NCBI GenBank assembly: GCA_928212115.1
Contig: CAKMRJ010000001.1
Location: 185,372,867 to 185,436,866 of the forward strand
Length of the DNA stretch: 64,000 nt
DNA from: Lactuca virosa
Taxonomy: Eukaryota > Streptophyta > Magnoliopsida > Asterales > Asteraceae
Direction: 5' to 3'
Made by a program: the position numbers and the translations under genes. Below the pieces are notes generated by a model, which worked only from the letters and a program-made list of their open reading frames with translations, did not search any database and was not told where the DNA came from. Of the stretch, positions 35,132 to 45,581 are shown one piece after another (positions within the stretch are counted from its first letter, which is position 1; each line of letters begins with the position of its first letter).

Positions 35132-37589
35132 TGTGACATCCCCATTTTCACGGCTAGAAAAGACCGATTTTGTTTATGCTTTATAAAAATCAGAGTACTT
35201 CTTTTAATAAAAATCTTGCGGAATTTGTTCCCAGAAAAACATGATAAATACGTTATCAAAGCATTTCCAAAGAAATGTATTTTTATTCATTTTAAAACAT
35301 TTGGGATGTCATCATCAATACAGAAACATAAGCATAAACATAACTTATATTCATTTACACTAGTGATCTACATCTCTTTTAAATCTCTCAGTGTAAAGTA
35401 ACTTCATATCGACACCTGTGATACAAATAAACTGAGTGGGTCAGGTTGGGAAACCTGGTGAGTACATAGGGTTTTCAACCCACAATAATATAATTATTAT
35501 GTTTAATCATCAAACAATTAACCCAATTACCCATCCCCATTATCTTATTTACTCTTAAGGATCTACCCTAAGAATCAGCTATCTCTTGTTCATTCATTCC
35601 TAAGGATCATCCTAAGGAAGCGGCATGAACTCCATCATCACCGGGGTTTAGGCGCTAAGTCTGCATAGTCACCAGGATTTATACAACAGGCACTAAGTCC
35701 GCATAGTCGCCAGGGTTTTAGGCACTAAGTCTGCATAGTCGCCAGGGTTTATACAACAGGCACTAAGTCTGCATAGTCGCCAGGGTTTTGGCACCAAGTC
35801 TGCATGATCGCCAAGGTTTAGGCACCAAGTCTGCATGATTGCCAGGGTTTAGAGTATACCGGGTGAACACATCGTTCACAACACCTACAGGTTGCGAGCC
35901 TGCTAGTGTTCCACTGGACTGTCTAGAATAGTCCGTGGTTGTCATCCATACTCTGCTAGATGACGGGGCCAGCATTTTGGGAACAAGGCTTCTCACATCG
36001 TCCACCTCTCACCCTTACCACATGGTCTATATCACCTCTCAACTCATCATCCAACTCATATTTCATCTACCCATGTTTTACCCAACATATTATGTAGATA
36101 TAAGTACATATACAGTTTAAATCATATAAAACTTGTATAAAATCGTTCATCCAGCATAGATAGCAAGTATACAGATAATATGCACACGAAGCACGTAGTT
36201 TATATAAAATACTTCATATCTATGTGTAAGATGAAAGTAACTATGCACTCACCTGGTTAGGTGGTGATTCCGTACTCGCACAACACTTCGTTATCTCAAA
36301 ACAATTTTCCCTTGACAAAACCTAGTATCAATACCACTAGGGTTTAGTCTAACGTTAACCGCGACTAATTAATAGTCTAGCTATTATTACTATTATATAA
36401 GCGTTAATCAACACTCTTATATAACTCATAATAATAGCCCAAATAATTATTTTAAGCTCGTAATAATGTTACTATAATTAATTAGAAGCTATATTAAAAA
36501 TAGCGTAGGCATAGCTCACTTACAACGGGTTTTCTCGAAAACCGGGCTTTGCTTGGAGCAGCGTTTCCGAACCGAAAGACCCTTTTTCTCGGGACTCCGG
36601 GAGCCTCGGGGCTTCCTTCGGGTGCTAGGGGGTTTACCTAGACTTTAGGGGGGGTTAGGGGAGTTAGAGAGAGAAAGTAGTGAGAGAGAGAAAGAGAAGA
36701 GGTTTTGGGGTGTGGAAACCAGCTGCCCTCGCACCTCTATTTATAGGTGCTGAGCTGCTGGGAACGCAGCGCATTCCCCGAACGAACGCAGCGCGTTCCG
36801 GTGGGTACGTGTCCGAACTCTACTGGGGCGACGTGGCTGATCCGAGGCCAAGTGTTGCGAGAACGCGGGGGCGTTCCTCCTACGCGGGGCGTTCCTTCGC
36901 AGATCACCCTCTCGACTTTTAAAATTCATAACTTTCGCATACGAGCTCCGTTTTCGACGTTCTTTATATTCACGCGTAGGTGGAGACGTAATCTACAACT
37001 TTCGTTTTGACTCCGTCGGCGAATTTTGATTTATTTTTAAATTTATATTTTTAACAGGGCGAGACTGGAATAGTCCGTTAAAATTTCATAACTTCTTCAT
37101 CTGACGTCCGTTTTCGTCTGTCTTTTTATCGTTACGATACTAATAATGAGATCTTAAATTCTCATTTAGGTTGTGTCGGCTAAAAATCGCTCGATCTAAT
37201 ATTCGAACTCCGGGCTGTACACTGCTAAGCCGAAAACTTCGAAAAATCATAACTTCCTCATATGAAGTTAGATTTGGGCGTTCTTTTTATGGACGCTCTC
37301 GGTTTAACATATTCTACAAATTTCGTTTAGATCGATAAGGCTAAAAATCGCTCTATCGTAAATTCACTATTTACGCTTCCCGGTGTTGTGCCGGTTCCGT
37401 CGCGAAACTTCGACGGGTCATAACTTCTTCGTTATAACTCGGATTTCAGCGTTCTTCATATGTACGGAACCCTTGTAACATATGCTACCACTTGGTTAAG
37501 ATGAATCATTCTAAATAATATTCCATCAAAAACTCATTTTTGATGCTCATTGTCTCTAAATTGATTAGCCCGGATCTGCGGGCGTTACA
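35132..37589 (-). repeat. 5' LTR of the gag-only element
   Basis: It aligns end to end with 30079-32548, differing by a few percent by eye. The copy number of its palindromes differs: one GAACGCAGCGCATTCC-type unit present in the other LTR is missing, while an extra CTACGCGGGGCGTTCC unit is present near 36880. TATA box on the minus strand at 36737-36746; minisatellite at 35640-35860. Confidence 0.93.
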
Positions 37590-38760
37590 CGTCGAGAGGT
37601 GCTTGACATGTAGGATGGTTAAGACCGAGCATCAGAGGTCGCATGGCAAACTGCAGCCCCTGGAGATTCCCATGTGGAAATGGGAACAAATCACAATGGA
37701 TTTTATTACCAAACTGCCGAGAACGGCGAAGGGGTTTGATGCTATATGGGTCATCGTGGATCGATTGACCAAGAGTGCCCATGTCTTGGCCATACGGGAG
37801 AGTTCGTCGGCCGAGAAGTTGGCCGACATATATGTCCGCGAGATCGTTGCTCGCCATGGGGTTCCGGTCTCCATTGTCTCCGACCGGGATGTTAGATTTA
37901 CCTCCCGTTTCTGGCAGAAGTTCCACGAGGAACTGGGCACGTAGTTGCACTTCAGCACAACATTTCACCCCCAGACAGACGGTCAGAGCGAGCGGACTAT
38001 TCAGACCCTAGAGGACATGTTGAGGGCGTGTGTCATTGACTTCGGTGGGAGTTGGGATTCCCACCTACTGCTTGCGGAGTTCGCCTACAACAACAGTTAT
38101 CATTCTAGCATTGGTGCCCCGCCTTTCGAGCTGTTGTATGGACGGAGGTGTCACACCCCAGTTTGTTGGGGTAAGGTCGGACACAGGGTGATGGGATGGA
38201 CAGATGTAGTCTTGCAAAATACCGAGAAGATTCGGCAGATTAGGCAGAGACTGCAGACCGCTCAGAGTCGGCAGAAGAGTTACGCCGACAGACGCCGATC
38301 TAAGCTAGAATTTCAGGTGGGTGATATGGTTCTCCTGAAGGTCTCACCCTGGAAGGGTGTGATCCGCTTCAGGAAGAGGGGGAAATTGGGTCCCTATTAC
38401 ATTAGGCCATTCAGGATCATTTCCAGGGTTGGCAAGGTGGCTTACAGACTAGAGCTACCGAAGGAGCTTAGTCGGATCCACAACACTTTTCACGTTTCGC
38501 AATTGCGAAAATGCATTATGGATCAGGAGGCGGTAGTATTGTTGGATGATGTTCAGGTCGATGAGCGTCTGAATTATGTGGAGAGGCCCGTGGCCATTCT
38601 GGAAAGGAAGAGGAAGGTTCTGCGGAACAAGGAGATACCTTTGGTAAAGGTATAGTGGGAGCATCGGAGAGGATCCGAGTGGACTTGGGAGCCAGAGGCA
38701 GAGATGCGGGAGCACTACCCGGAGTTGTTCGCCGCGGCAGACTTCGAGGACGAAGTCTAG
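37590..38760 (+). pseudogene. pol: Gypsy pol part 2: integrase core and chromodomain-like tail
   Basis: After the insertion the integrase resumes with the Cys-X2-Cys of the zinc domain (VERCLTCRMVKTEHQR). The catalytic core follows: WEQITMDFITKLP (first Asp), SIVSDRDVRFTSRFW (second Asp), HPQTDGQSERTIQ (Glu). A TAG at 37942-37944 interrupts it. The C-terminal part has the GPYYIRPFRIISRVG (GPY/F-type) block near 38390-38435 and IHNTFHVSQLRKC. The tail, VERPVAILERKRKVLRNKEI then WEHRRGSEWTWEPEAEM, is the chromodomain-like segment of Tekay chromoviruses; a TAG at 38653-38655 splits it. In the family, this tail steers insertion towards certain chromatin. The frame ends at 38758-38760. Confidence 0.93.
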
Positions 38761-38763
38761 TTC

Positions 38764-40780
38764 AAGTGGGGGAGAATTGTAACACCCCGATTCTCAGGTA
38801 TTGATTTATATAAGAATTTCTTTGATTTCTAGGTCTACTCGACGAGTTGGTTGCCCTACTCGTCGAGTAGCAGCGGGTTGGTCCACGTGTTTTAGTGACC
38901 TACTCGCCGAGTCCAAGAAGGGACTCGACGAGTAGGAGCTGGCAGATGAAACCCTAAATCCCGGGGTATTGCACCCTATTTAAAGGATCATTGGCCTTCC
39001 CCAGCCTCCCCTTTACAGTTACTTGACACCCTTAAACCCTAATTCGTGTGAGTGTACTCCATTTGTGTTCTTAAGCTTGGGAAGAGGATTTTCGGTGGGA
39101 AGAAGCTTCGAGATCAAGTGACTAGGAGCAAGGAACGTGTGTAACCAGAAATCTACCTCAGTTGGCATCCTTTTTTGAAGGTATTAAATCGTTATCCTAA
39201 CCGCCTCTTCATTCTAGATCTATTTTGGGTTGATTTTAGGGCTTTTCTAGCTTATTAGGAAGCCTTTCTTGTGTTTGAGCTCAGATCTGAGGTTGCAACC
39301 TCAGATCTAAACTCTCTTAGGTCTCTTGGTCCATTAAGTTTCCATCTCTTGCAAGAATGAGACTCTCCTAAGGTGTAAAGCTCCATTAGAAGCTTAGATT
39401 GTTCATTTAGAGTCTCTAGGGCCTTGCATGCACGTAAAGTTTGCAACTTTACGTGATAAACATGCCTTAGAAGCTTGGATCTGCAATATGGAGCCGTTGC
39501 ATGGAATAAAAAGTACCTGTATGGATGAAGGTCTGAAGGAACTCGGCGAGTTGCATAGTTAACTCGGCGAGCCACATGAAGATAGTCCTGTACTCGACGA
39601 GTTCGATGAACAACTCGGTGAGTCTGATGAAGATTGCCTTGGGCTCGGCGAGTCAGTCGAATGACTCGACGAGTCGTCTAGGGTTTCTCCCAACCTTTGG
39701 ATACGTATGAACTCGACGAGTTATAGGGGAACTCGACGAGTCAACCAAGGATTTCACGATTTCTCGAGTTCAGGAAGGACTCGACGAGTCGGTGAACTAC
39801 ACTCGACGAGTCGGGTCAACATGGGCTGTTGACTTTGAGTGTGGACTTTGACTTTGACCAAGGGTTGACCAGTTGCCCTCTAGGGGCATTTTGGTAATTT
39901 GGAAATTTATGGAAAAAGGGGTTTTATGGTAACTATAGGTGGTGGAGTTTGCGTTGGTGATTCGAGAGTTGAGCCTATAATTTGCAGTGCGACATTGTGA
40001 GGTGAGTTTTCCTCACTATACTCAAGGGTCTAAGGTACCAAGGCCGGCCCTTTGGATTTTTATCTGGTTATGCTATGCTAGCATGATCTGTTAGATCGGT
40101 ATCCTAGAAGGTAGGATAATATTATATGATATGTGGTATGATCTGTTAGATCGGCATCCTGGTAGATAGGATGGTATATTGTGCTATGTAGTATGATCCG
40201 TTAGATCAAGTATTCTCTATAGACTGTTTTGTGATTATCTGTTATATGTGCACATGTTTGTTTGGCGGTTGAGGCTTATCTGCTTTGTGCGAAAGCCAAT
40301 AGACCTGGGCATTCCAACCTGTTGGTTGTGGGCCGTGAGTATTCCATCCCGAGGATGATTGGACTCATAGTATGTGGGAATTCCAACCTGTTGGTTGTGG
40401 GCCTGGGGTATTCCATCCCGAGGATTATTGGACCCATAGTATGTTGGCATTACAACCGGATGGTTGAGGGCCTGGGGTATTCCAACCCGATGGTTGACCG
40501 GACCCATAGTATGTTGTTTATGATTATATGTGTATAGTTGCGGGTATGGGTATTTTGGGGGAACTCACTAAGCTTTCGGGCTTACGGTTTCAGTTTATTG
40601 TTTCATGTACATCCGGGGATCGCAGCAAGGCGAAGGCATGATCGTACAGCTCCTCATGATTTGTTTATGTTTCTGGGAAACTATGATATTATAGATTTTT
40701 AAAACAAAGTTGTAATGATTTTTAATGGTTAGAAATGTTTTTAAAAGTTTAAATTTGGCATGATTTTTATGGGTGTTACA
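38764..40780 (+). repeat. Polypurine tract and 3' LTR of the Tekay-type element
   Basis: AAGTGGGGGAGAAT (38764-38777) is the plus-strand primer tract. The LTR (38778-40780) matches the 5' LTR over its full length, with the same palindromes and minisatellite (40300-40510), and ends at the TTATA duplication. Confidence 0.95.
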
Positions 40781-40785
40781 TTATA

Positions 40786-40994
40786 AACACAAAGGTAAGT
40801 ACCAAATTATGTATTATATTGATTGCAATTTTTACAATATAGTATAGGAGATATTTATAAATGAAAGAATACAACTAAAAGATAAAATATGGCTACACTA
40901 GTTTTGTTATTTGACCAAACTAAGTCTATGGCACATGGTAAAGTAAATACACATGTCTGTTGAATATTTGAACTTAAATTGACTATCGTTATTA
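40786..40994 (-). repeat. 3' LTR of copia C
   Basis: It matches 42636-42854 (for example TACAACTAAAAG and ATATGGCTACACTA in both). Its outermost four bases lie across the gypsy at 23814-23817. Confidence 0.85.
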
Positions 40995-41310
40995 CCCCCA
41001 TCAAGCTCATGTGCGAGACAAACATGAAGGTTGTGACACAAAGAACAAAAATGATTTTATATAATGGTTTAATGAATATATCTACTTGATGATCAACGAA
41101 AGATACATGACTAATTTGGAGATCTTTTATTTCAACATGGTCTTTAACAAAGCAGAAGTCGAGAGCAACATGTTTGGATCGGGTGCGAATTACTAGATTT
41201 TTGGTCATAAAGATGGATCCAACTTATATGATTAGAGCCATGATAGACTACGAAGCCATACTGAGATCGACTGTCATCGACATCAGAAACCCACCTAACA
41301 TCTGAAAAGG
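40995..41310 (-). pseudogene. Copia C RNase H remnant
   Basis: The minus strand reads RSQYGFVVYHGSNHISW and then RSKHVALDFCFVKDHVEIKD and FVDHQVDIFIKPLY, the end of a copia RNase H domain. It directly follows the protease and pre-integrase relic, so integrase and RT have been deleted. Stops and a frameshift near 41200 break it. Confidence 0.82.
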
Positions 41311-42560
41311 CCAGAAGAGAAGTTTAGTTGGTTGGAGTGCAGTGTAGACAGTGAGTGAGAATGCTAGAATTCCATGTAAACATTATTTTTAGTGGTTAGT
41401 TTGGACACACTAAGAAGCTCTTTGGTGATAAGAGGCACAAAAAGGAAAGATATTAATTTAAGAATATGCAAATATGGTGAACCAATATGATAAATATTAA
41501 GTTGATTACTATTTCCCACTTGAAGCTTGTCCGATCTAGTGTAGTACTCAATGATTTAAAGCTTCTGAAGGTTAGGTGTAACTTGATCTGTTGCGCTAGT
41601 ATCGAAATATCAAGATGGATCGACAACTGAAGATGGGCTGCGATGATGATCCAAGTGATCTTGAGGTGGATTGGACCAAGGATTTGTTCTCCTAGATAGG
41701 TAGTCCGTTTGATTTATGCACTGAATGCAATCTAGAGCCTCATATCCAGGTATGTTGCAAAACTGACATTGAGGGCGGGAGCGGCGACGACTATCATTGA
41801 ATCGAGAACCATATGTCGAAGAATTTGAGTAACCAAAACCAGAGGTAGTCTGCTGAGAAGAACGATTGACATTAAGAGCTAAAGTACTTGTGGTAGCCGG
41901 TGGAGGCGAAGGGTTTTTGCAGCCTGGCGAAGGATGTCCTGCTTCAATCTTGATTCTTCTTGGAGCAGCATATCGACAAGGTTATCAATGGATTCATGAT
42001 TATCACAAATCATGTAAGCATTGATGAAGGGGCCATAAGAAGAATTGAGGCCCGTAAGGATGTGACCAGTTAGGTCTTCAAGGGATATAGGGTGTAAGTT
42101 CTCAGTGAGAGAATATACAATAGCTCATTTGCGCTATACATACTCGAGCATAAATGATCAGCCCTTTGAAATGGATTGAAGATCATATTTCATCGATATA
42201 CGACGATCCTTGTTTGGGCCTAAAAAGTCCTGTCAATTGTGGACCAGGCTTGTTAAGATGATGAAGCCCAAACAGTAATAGCAAGAGCCCTTTCCGAAAG
42301 CGTAGACTTTAGCCAGAGAAGAACAAAGTTGACACGGTTTTTCCATAATTGATACTCAGGATTGGGATCGATTTTCACAACACCTTCATTATTGGTGATG
42401 AAAAACTTTTCAAAATGTGGGTTGGGAGAGAGAACAAAGTCGGAAAGGTCAAAAGTGGTTAGGTTAGAGAGAATGGTGGACCTCCATAAAAAGTAATTAT
42501 CCCAGTCAAGCTTTATGATTATCGATGTAATATGAAAGTTGAGAGAAGGTGTGTTTGTAT
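41311..42560 (-). pseudogene. gag: Copia C gag and protease remnant
   Basis: Read from right to left. A copia gag start block (KLDWDNYFLWRSTILSNL) lies at about 42470-42520, then EYQLWKNRVNFVLLWLKSTL near 42330 and GLNSSYGPFINAYM near 42010. A zinc-knuckle-like CQFCNIPGYEALDC (about 41740-41785) keeps Cys-X2-Cys and the last Cys, but has Tyr in place of His. A decayed protease and pre-integrase block follows (VTPNLQKL, IEYYTRSDKLQVGNS, VPLITKELLSVSKLTT) at about 41380-41620. Stops are frequent. The order gag, protease, then RNase H shows an internal deletion of about 2-3 kb relative to a usual copia element. Confidence 0.8.
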
Positions 42561-42635
42561 CAAGGAAAAGGAGAAGAGAATTGTTATCTATGGAGGATCG
42601 GTGGAGAAGAAGAAATCAGAGGTGCTTTAATACCA

Positions 42636-42854
42636 TATAAACACATACGTAAGTACTAAATTGTGTATTGTATTGATTTCTATTTTTACAATAGAGTACA
42701 TGAGATATTTACACAAGAAAGAATACAACTAAAAGCTAAAAATATGGCTACACTACTTCTGTTATTTATTTGACCAAACTTAGTCTAGGACACATGATAA
42801 AAGAAATACACGTGTGTGTTAAATATTTGAACTTCAAATTGACTACCGTTATTA
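42636..42854 (-). repeat. 5' LTR of copia C
   Basis: 219 bases. On the minus strand it runs TAATAACGGTAG...TGTTTATA and is followed at once by the primer site TGGTATTAAAG. Confidence 0.85.
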
Positions 42855-42983
42855 GAAGTTATGTTTTGTTTGGATTGTTCTTGGTAGGTGCTATTTTTAC
42901 TAGTATAAATGTTTGTAGTTTTCATGGCTTTTTGTTTCGAGTCTTCCAATTTCTATACTTCATCAGACAATATCATGGTGCTG

Positions 42984-43206
42984 TGTAGTGAATTATGAGC
43001 ATTTGATTTGGCATGCGGAATTGTAAGAACACAAAGAACATGGTGATTTGGGTGCTAAAAGATGTATTCAATTTATCATGAGGAGATTACAAAAAATGAA
43101 CAAGATCTAGTTTACATAATTAATTCACTCAAAACTCTCTATGAACTACATCTCTCAAGCACACTCTACAAGTGGTATGCAACCCACTATATATAGAGGT
43201 GCTAAC

Positions 43207-43253
<47 letters not shown>

Positions 43254-43349
43254 TCTCTCTAATGTCACAAGGCTTCAATCCCATATGTAAGTGGGTCTTC
43301 TAAAAAAAATATAATAAAGTCACTCCATGTATAGCTTTGCACCCTAAAA
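42984..43349 (-). repeat. 3' LTR of the outer non-coding element
   Basis: It starts TGTAGTGAATTATGAGC on the plus strand and ends CACCCTAAAA where the partner has CACCCTAACA. It contains a long CT microsatellite (about 43209-43260), much longer than in the other LTR. Confidence 0.88.
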
Positions 43350-45024
43350 TTCTCCCCCTCAAAGTTAGGAATGGATGACTTGGCTTCAATCTTCTAAAAT
43401 GAGCAACTTCACGAACGAAACCTGAAGCGTGACAAATGTAGAAATGAGCATTAAATCTTCAAATCTTCAATGATTTTCTAATACGGTTTCTAGAATGTGA
43501 GACATTACAATCCGAGCATCAAAAGGTAAGTTGGAGTATCTAAATCTCTACAAATCAATTACCCAAATTTGAGCATAAAAGCACACCCCAAAAATATTCA
43601 TTATATCCAAACCCTTCATGAACCGGGAAAAACCCAAATAACTACTGAATTTCAATCGAATCACTTCATAAACTTCTATTTCTGAAGGTCACATCGGTCT
43701 TCAAATTCGCGTAATATGAAAAATCCATAACTTTCGAATTCTCATAGTCAAATCTCTCCCCCTTTTTTAAAATCGAAAAATGATTATAAAACCCATATGG
43801 GAATGAGAAAGCACTCATTGTGAAATATGCAATACGATCCTCCCCCTTTACACATGGCATAATCGTTTTGCACAAATCCAGAAAATTCAAGAAATATCAC
43901 AATTTGTGAATTCGTTACTTCCCGGACCGCCTTTGACTTGAAATTCGAAAAACCGGGTAGAAACTGACAATTTCGAAAACAAGCTCAAATGTAAAACTTT
44001 ATCCCAAATGCGAAATTGGGCATAAAGTGTAAATTCACATCAACTACAGGGACCAAATTCGAAATATATTCCCATTTCACAACATTTTACCCCAATGTCA
44101 AAACTAAGAAAAATCTGTCACATTCCTTAAAGCTCAGGAATTCGAAATGGAAAAGCTTCACTCTTCACAGAAAAGTACACCAATGCGAAATAGGGTATTT
44201 TCTGCCAATTCGTTGAAAGAGCAAGGACTCGAATCGAAAAGTTTTATTTCTTCCCCAATTTGACCTCAATATGCGAACAAATAGACACAACATTCATCAC
44301 AAGTCAAAATCTCAATCCACAGGTCGAACTACTCCTTTGAACACGTGTCGAAATTGTGTTAGACTTCAAAGCATTCAACCCTAAGTGATACCTATTCGAC
44401 TATTAAACCCCAAAACGATTTCGATATGTACTCAACTTTCATCAGTCGAAATTTCCAGGTGCACATCGAACTACTCCAACTCGATACCACACAAAGGTGA
44501 TTTCGACCCCAAATTAGCTTCCAAATGCAAACGAGAACTTTAGTAAAAATGTTTGACTTCCAAGAACATTAACCTCAATAAATTTCGCATTCTCCATACA
44601 ACCACACACATTGAACTCCAATTAATACCAGTTCAACTAACAAACCCAAAACGATTTCAAATTTTGATTTCTTCTCTAATTCAATCCCAATAGGAAATGA
44701 AGGAACATAAGTTGAATTCGATGTCAAGCTAAAGGCTTTCACCATCGAAATCGATTTCACCATACAAATGAATTTGACCCATTCAATCTGTATCACAATT
44801 AGCCACTTCACATCAAACAATCCAATCAATTAAACTCCAAAATCGATTCCAAACACACATTTGATTTCGACTAGTCCTCGTATCAACCAGTTTCAACTTT
44901 CAACCCATTGAATCGACTTTTGAGAATCTGATTTTGACTTTTTGTGTTTGACTTTTCGATTTCAGTAGCCAAAAAACACAAAAATCATGATTCTCACATA
45001 GATTTTCAGATCAAACAAAGATTA
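43350..45024 (-). other. Noncoding inner part of the outer element
   Basis: About 1.7 kb with short ORFs only and no protein family I recognise. It is rich in TCGAAA/TTTCGA-type words. The last bases before copia B are GATTA. Confidence 0.6.
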
Positions 45025-45337
45025 TGTAGATGTCGAATATTGTTGTGAGGTGTCGAAGGTCATAGATAGTTTCGATACTTTGTTATTTTATTATAAAGGC
45101 ACTTTATGTATCGAAGTATTTAATGTTCTGTCCCTTATATTTTGTTTGTGTGCTTTCATGATCCCAATAAATAGGGATGTGTACTAGAGATAGATAAGAA
45201 CTTTCGTCTTTCTGTCTAAACACTCTCTGTACTTATGAAAGCATAATTGAGCCATACAGACTTTATTTAGATCTTGTGTTCATCATTCTTACTTTACTCT
45301 GATCTAGTAATTCATACTCGATTTCATTACAACTACA
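45025..45337 (+). repeat. 5' LTR of copia B
   Basis: It starts TGTAGATGTCGAAT and ends ACAACTACA. A weak TATA-like AATAAATAGG lies near 45166. The primer site TGGTATCACAGCAGG begins at 45340. Confidence 0.9.
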
Positions 45338-45339
45338 TT

Positions 45340-45354
45340 TGGTATCACAGCAGG
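45340..45354 (+). promoter_or_regulatory. Primer-binding site of copia B
   Basis: TGGTATCACAGCAGG differs from the usual initiator tRNA-Met complement at one position in the first 12 bases. Confidence 0.88.
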
Positions 45355-45581
45355 ATTCATACAGAATTGTTCTGATTTTTTGAGTTTTTGCAAAAGTTTT
45401 TAGTCTCGTTCTAGATTTCAATTTTCCACCCTTTTGCTTCAGAAAATCATCTTAGATCTTCTGTTGTGAGTCGATTCTGCGTTCTAGTTGTTAAATCGAG
45501 TGCTCGATTGTTGAATTCTGAGTGTTTTAGCTGTTTGATCTTAATCTGATTTGAGCTCTTCTCAAAATTTTCCATACAACA

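Larger units (their letters stand above)
30079..37589 (-). mobile_element. Gag-only LTR retrotransposon nested in the gypsy integrase
   Basis: Two long LTRs (30079-32548 and 35132-37589) are flanked by a perfect CGTCG duplication (30074-30078 and 37590-37594). The minus-strand direction is shown by the primer-binding site TTGGTATCAGAGC next to the right LTR (35117-35131) and by a polypurine tract (complement of TCTCCCCCTTAGG, about 32551-32563) next to the left one. The 2.58-kb internal part codes for gag but has no protease, RT or integrase, so it must use enzymes from other elements. This matches the TR-GAG class of non-autonomous elements. Confidence 0.95.
23818..40780 (+). mobile_element. 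Full-length Ty3/gypsy chromovirus, Tekay type
   Basis: LTRs of 2001 and 2003 bases (23818-25818 and 38778-40780) are flanked by a perfect TTATA duplication (23813-23817 and 40781-40785). Internal order is PBS, gag, protease, RT, RNase H, integrase, chromodomain-like tail, polypurine tract. RT before integrase makes it gypsy; the tail after integrase points to the Tekay/Del chromovirus group. It is about 17 kb long because a 7.5-kb element sits in the integrase. LTR differences are few percent by eye, so it is far younger than copia A. Stops and frameshifts in gag and pol show it is not autonomous now. Confidence 0.95.
23814..42854 (-). mobile_element. Copia C: internally deleted minus-strand copia with TA...TA LTR ends, split by the gypsy element
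   Basis: Same-direction LTRs lie at 40786-40994 (plus four bases, 23814-23817, on the far side of the gypsy) and 42636-42854. On the minus strand a primer-binding site TGGTATTAAAGCA directly follows the right LTR, and a polypurine tract (complement of CCCCCATC) precedes the left one. LTR ends read TA...TA, one of the known non-TG/CA copia end types. Flanks are GATGT (23809-23813) and GAAGT (42855-42859), a likely 5-bp duplication with one change. The gypsy duplicated TTATA four bases inside this LTR. Confidence 0.8.

Noticed and set aside
31786..37010. Short ORFs inside the gag-only LTRs (for example 31786-31968 and 36680-37010)
   Set aside because: They cover LTR promoter and leader sequence, differ between the two LTRs and match no family.
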